Assembly: GCA_964449175.1 (NCBI GenBank)
Contig: CAYUYH010000041.1
Coordinates: 1 to 13,984, forward strand
Direction of reading: 5' to 3'
Length of the DNA: 13,984 bases
Source: CAYUYH01 sp964449175
GTDB taxonomy: Bacteria > Planctomycetota > Phycisphaerae > SM23-33
Position 1 is the first letter of the stretch. The number at the start of each line of letters is the position of its first letter. Made by a program: the position numbers and the translations under genes. Below are positions 12,682 to 13,984 of this stretch, piece after piece. Below the pieces are notes generated by a model. The model had not been told where the DNA came from and made no database searches. It worked only from the letters and a program-made list of their open reading frames with translations.

Positions 12682-13984
12682 ATGAGCACAAGGACCATAG
12701 CTTGGCTATGCGTGATGGCGACAGCCTTTCCAGCAGTGGCGCAGACCATTGAACCCGTTGCGCCCGCTCCGGCGGCGCCGGCCGAGGCCCCGGCCGTAGC
12801 GGCGGCCGAGGAGACCAGACAGTCCGCCTGGGTCGGCCGGCTGACGGGCACGAACGTATACGTGCGTTCAGGCCCGGGCCAGCAGGCCTACCCGTGCACG
12901 AAGCTGTCGGCGCCGGATACGGTCAACGTCGTCGGCCAGACGGACGGCTGGCTGAGGATCACCGGCCCGGCCGGATGCTTCAGCGTGATAAGCAAGGCCT
13001 ACGTGCAAGCGGACGAGGCCGGCACGACCGGTACGCTGACCGGCGACAACGTTTGGGTGCGGGCCGGCGGCGACCTGCGGGAGTCCAACTTCATCGGCGT
13101 CCAGCGCCAGCTAAGCAAGGGCGCGACCGTGAAGATCATCGGCGAGGTCGGCGAGTACTACAAGATAGCCCCTCCCGACGGCGCGTACTTCTACATCTCG
13201 GCGCAGTACGTGGCCCGGCCGGGCGAGACGATCACTCCCGCGCTTGTCATCGAGGCGACCACGCAGCCCATGACCTCCCCCAGCGCGACGACTCGCTCGG
13301 TGGCGACGCGACCGGCCGAGAAGCGCGTCGACGAGTTAGCGCTGTTCAAGGCCGCTGAGAAGCAGTTGATGGCCGAGTTCGAGAAGCCAGTCGAGCAGCG
13401 CGACCTCCAGAAGATCCGCGCCCTCTACACCGGCATGCCGTTGTCGGCCGACAGCCCGCTCAAGCCCTATGTCGACGTGCGTGTGGCGTTCCTGGACCTT
13501 AGCATCGAGGAGTTGGCCGAGCTGGCCGCCGTGAAAGAGCAGGCCAAGACCGTCACCGCCAAGCAGCGGGAGTACGAGACGATGCTGGCCAAGCTCCAGA
13601 TAACCACGCCGCCGCCGGTGTTCCGCAGCGCCGCTGCCAGCGGCGTGCTGGCGCCCAGCATGGTCTACCCCGGCGTCGAGGCCATCGGCAAGCGGTACAT
13701 GCTGCTGGACCCGGAGACCGGCCAGGTCACCGCGTACGTCCAGTCCACCGCCGGCACGGTCAACCTGGAGAGGTATGTCGGCGTGCACATCGCGGTCTAC
13801 GGCCGGAAACGCATGGACCGCCAGGCGATGCGATACGTCGTCGAGCCGGCGGAGGTGGTCGTTCTGGGCCCCGGCGGCAAGCTGCCCGCCCCACCTGGAC
13901 CGCGGATACGCATCAGGCCGCCCGCCCCGGCCGAGAGCGGCGAAACCCCCGGCCCGGCGCCCGAAGCGGCGCCTGGGTCCGCTG
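12682..13984 (+). CDS. Exported protein with two SH3b-like domains (3' end cut off)
   Basis: The frame runs from ATG 12682, with AAGGAG six bases upstream, to the window edge without a stop: 434 residues. It has a signal peptide (about 1-20, cleavage near AVA-QT) and an Ala/Pro-rich linker (22-42). A first bacterial SH3-like domain (51-109, GRLTGTNVYVRSGPG) and a second (117-177, GTLTGDNVWVRAGGD) follow. Next comes a Thr/Ser/Pro linker, then a helical, probably coiled-coil region (212-306). A conserved-looking beta segment (about 337-395, GKRYMLLDPETGQVTAYVQ, YVGVHIAVYG) resembles an OB-like or SH3-like fold, and a Pro/Ala-rich tail begins near 398. SH3b domains usually bind peptidoglycan or cell-surface polymers, so an envelope role is likely; no hydrolase domain is seen. 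The gene has its own promoter region. What follows the proline-rich tail is outside the window. Confidence 0.85.
   Translation, partial: MSTRTIAWLCVMATAFPAVAQTIEPVAPAPAAPAEAPAVAAAEETRQSAWVGRLTGTNVYVRSGPGQQAYPCTKLSAPDTVNVVGQTDGWLRITGPAGCFSVISKAYVQADEAGTTGTLTGDNVWVRAGGDLRESNFIGVQRQLSKGATVKIIGEVGEYYKIAPPDGAYFYISAQYVARPGETITPALVIEATTQPMTSPSATTRSVATRPAEKRVDELALFKAAEKQLMAEFEKPVEQRDLQKIRALYTGMPLSADSPLKPYVDVRVAFLDLSIEELAELAAVKEQAKTVTAKQREYETMLAKLQITTPPPVFRSAAASGVLAPSMVYPGVEAIGKRYMLLDPETGQVTAYVQSTAGTVNLERYVGVHIAVYGRKRMDRQAMRYVVEPAEVVVLGPGGKLPAPPGPRIRIRPPAPAESGETPGPAPEAAPGSA

Noticed and set aside
12894..13358. 154-residue plus-strand frame inside the SH3-domain gene
   Set aside because: Out-of-frame shadow, extremely Arg/Gly/Asp-rich. 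The main frame from 12682 has a signal peptide and domains and stays open to the window edge.

Overview
The window looks like a piece of a GC-rich chromosome from the Planctomycetes, most likely a Phycisphaerae-type lineage. This is inferred from four things: a PEP-CTERM exported protein, genes for lipid A synthesis (LpxB), a rhamnulokinase/fucose-isomerase pair, and several intergenic repeats of a type I associate with PVC-group genomes. No taxonomic marker (rRNA, tRNA, ribosomal protein) is present. I see no CRISPR array, transposase, integrase or phage gene. The region reads as ordinary chromosome with interesting intergenic DNA.

Layout. (1) 1-1070, plus strand: biotin synthase BioB, starting in a GTGA overlap with a possible upstream gene. 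(2) 1070-1670: a 600-base gene-free stretch. Its left part is GC-rich with a weak 24-base periodicity. Its right part holds a strong promoter (TTGACA-N17-TAGACT) and a roughly 230-nt hairpin-rich leader. (3) 1671-3002: the exported PEP-CTERM protein served by that leader, followed by a 12-bp perfect hairpin terminator. (4) 3133-8221, minus strand: read in transcription order, manA (mannose-6-phosphate isomerase), rluB-like 23S rRNA pseudouridine synthase, rhaB-like kinase and fucI-like isomerase. The first three are tightly packed (4-bp overlap, then a 19-base gap). The last follows after 157 bases that hold an inverted repeat. This is probably one sugar-catabolic operon for a 6-deoxyhexose (L-fucose or L-rhamnose) plus mannose; its aldolase and any transporter are not in the window. 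(5) 8222-8375: a divergent promoter region. (6) 8376-9574, plus strand: a stand-alone MetRS C-terminal-type tRNA-binding protein, a 14-base tandem repeat that includes its stop codon, then an orphan ABC-like/AAA ATPase. (7) 9624-11547, minus strand, in transcription order: a 90-residue protein of unknown function, acpS, and lpxB. These form a probable acyl-carrier/lipid A unit. (8) 11661-12425, plus strand: a soluble histidine kinase without sensor domain or adjacent response regulator, divergent from the 90-residue gene. (9) 12426-12681: palindrome-rich intergenic DNA and a promoter. (10) 12682 to the window edge: an exported protein with two SH3b-like domains, cut off by the end of the window.

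The most interesting material is not a gene. It is the structured leader ahead of the PEP-CTERM gene, in which two GC-rich pairings are mutually exclusive, together with three distinct palindromic or tandem repeat elements in other intergenic regions. Everything here was read by eye from the sequence, and no database search was possible. Family assignments rest on recognised motifs, while regulatory calls are pattern matches.
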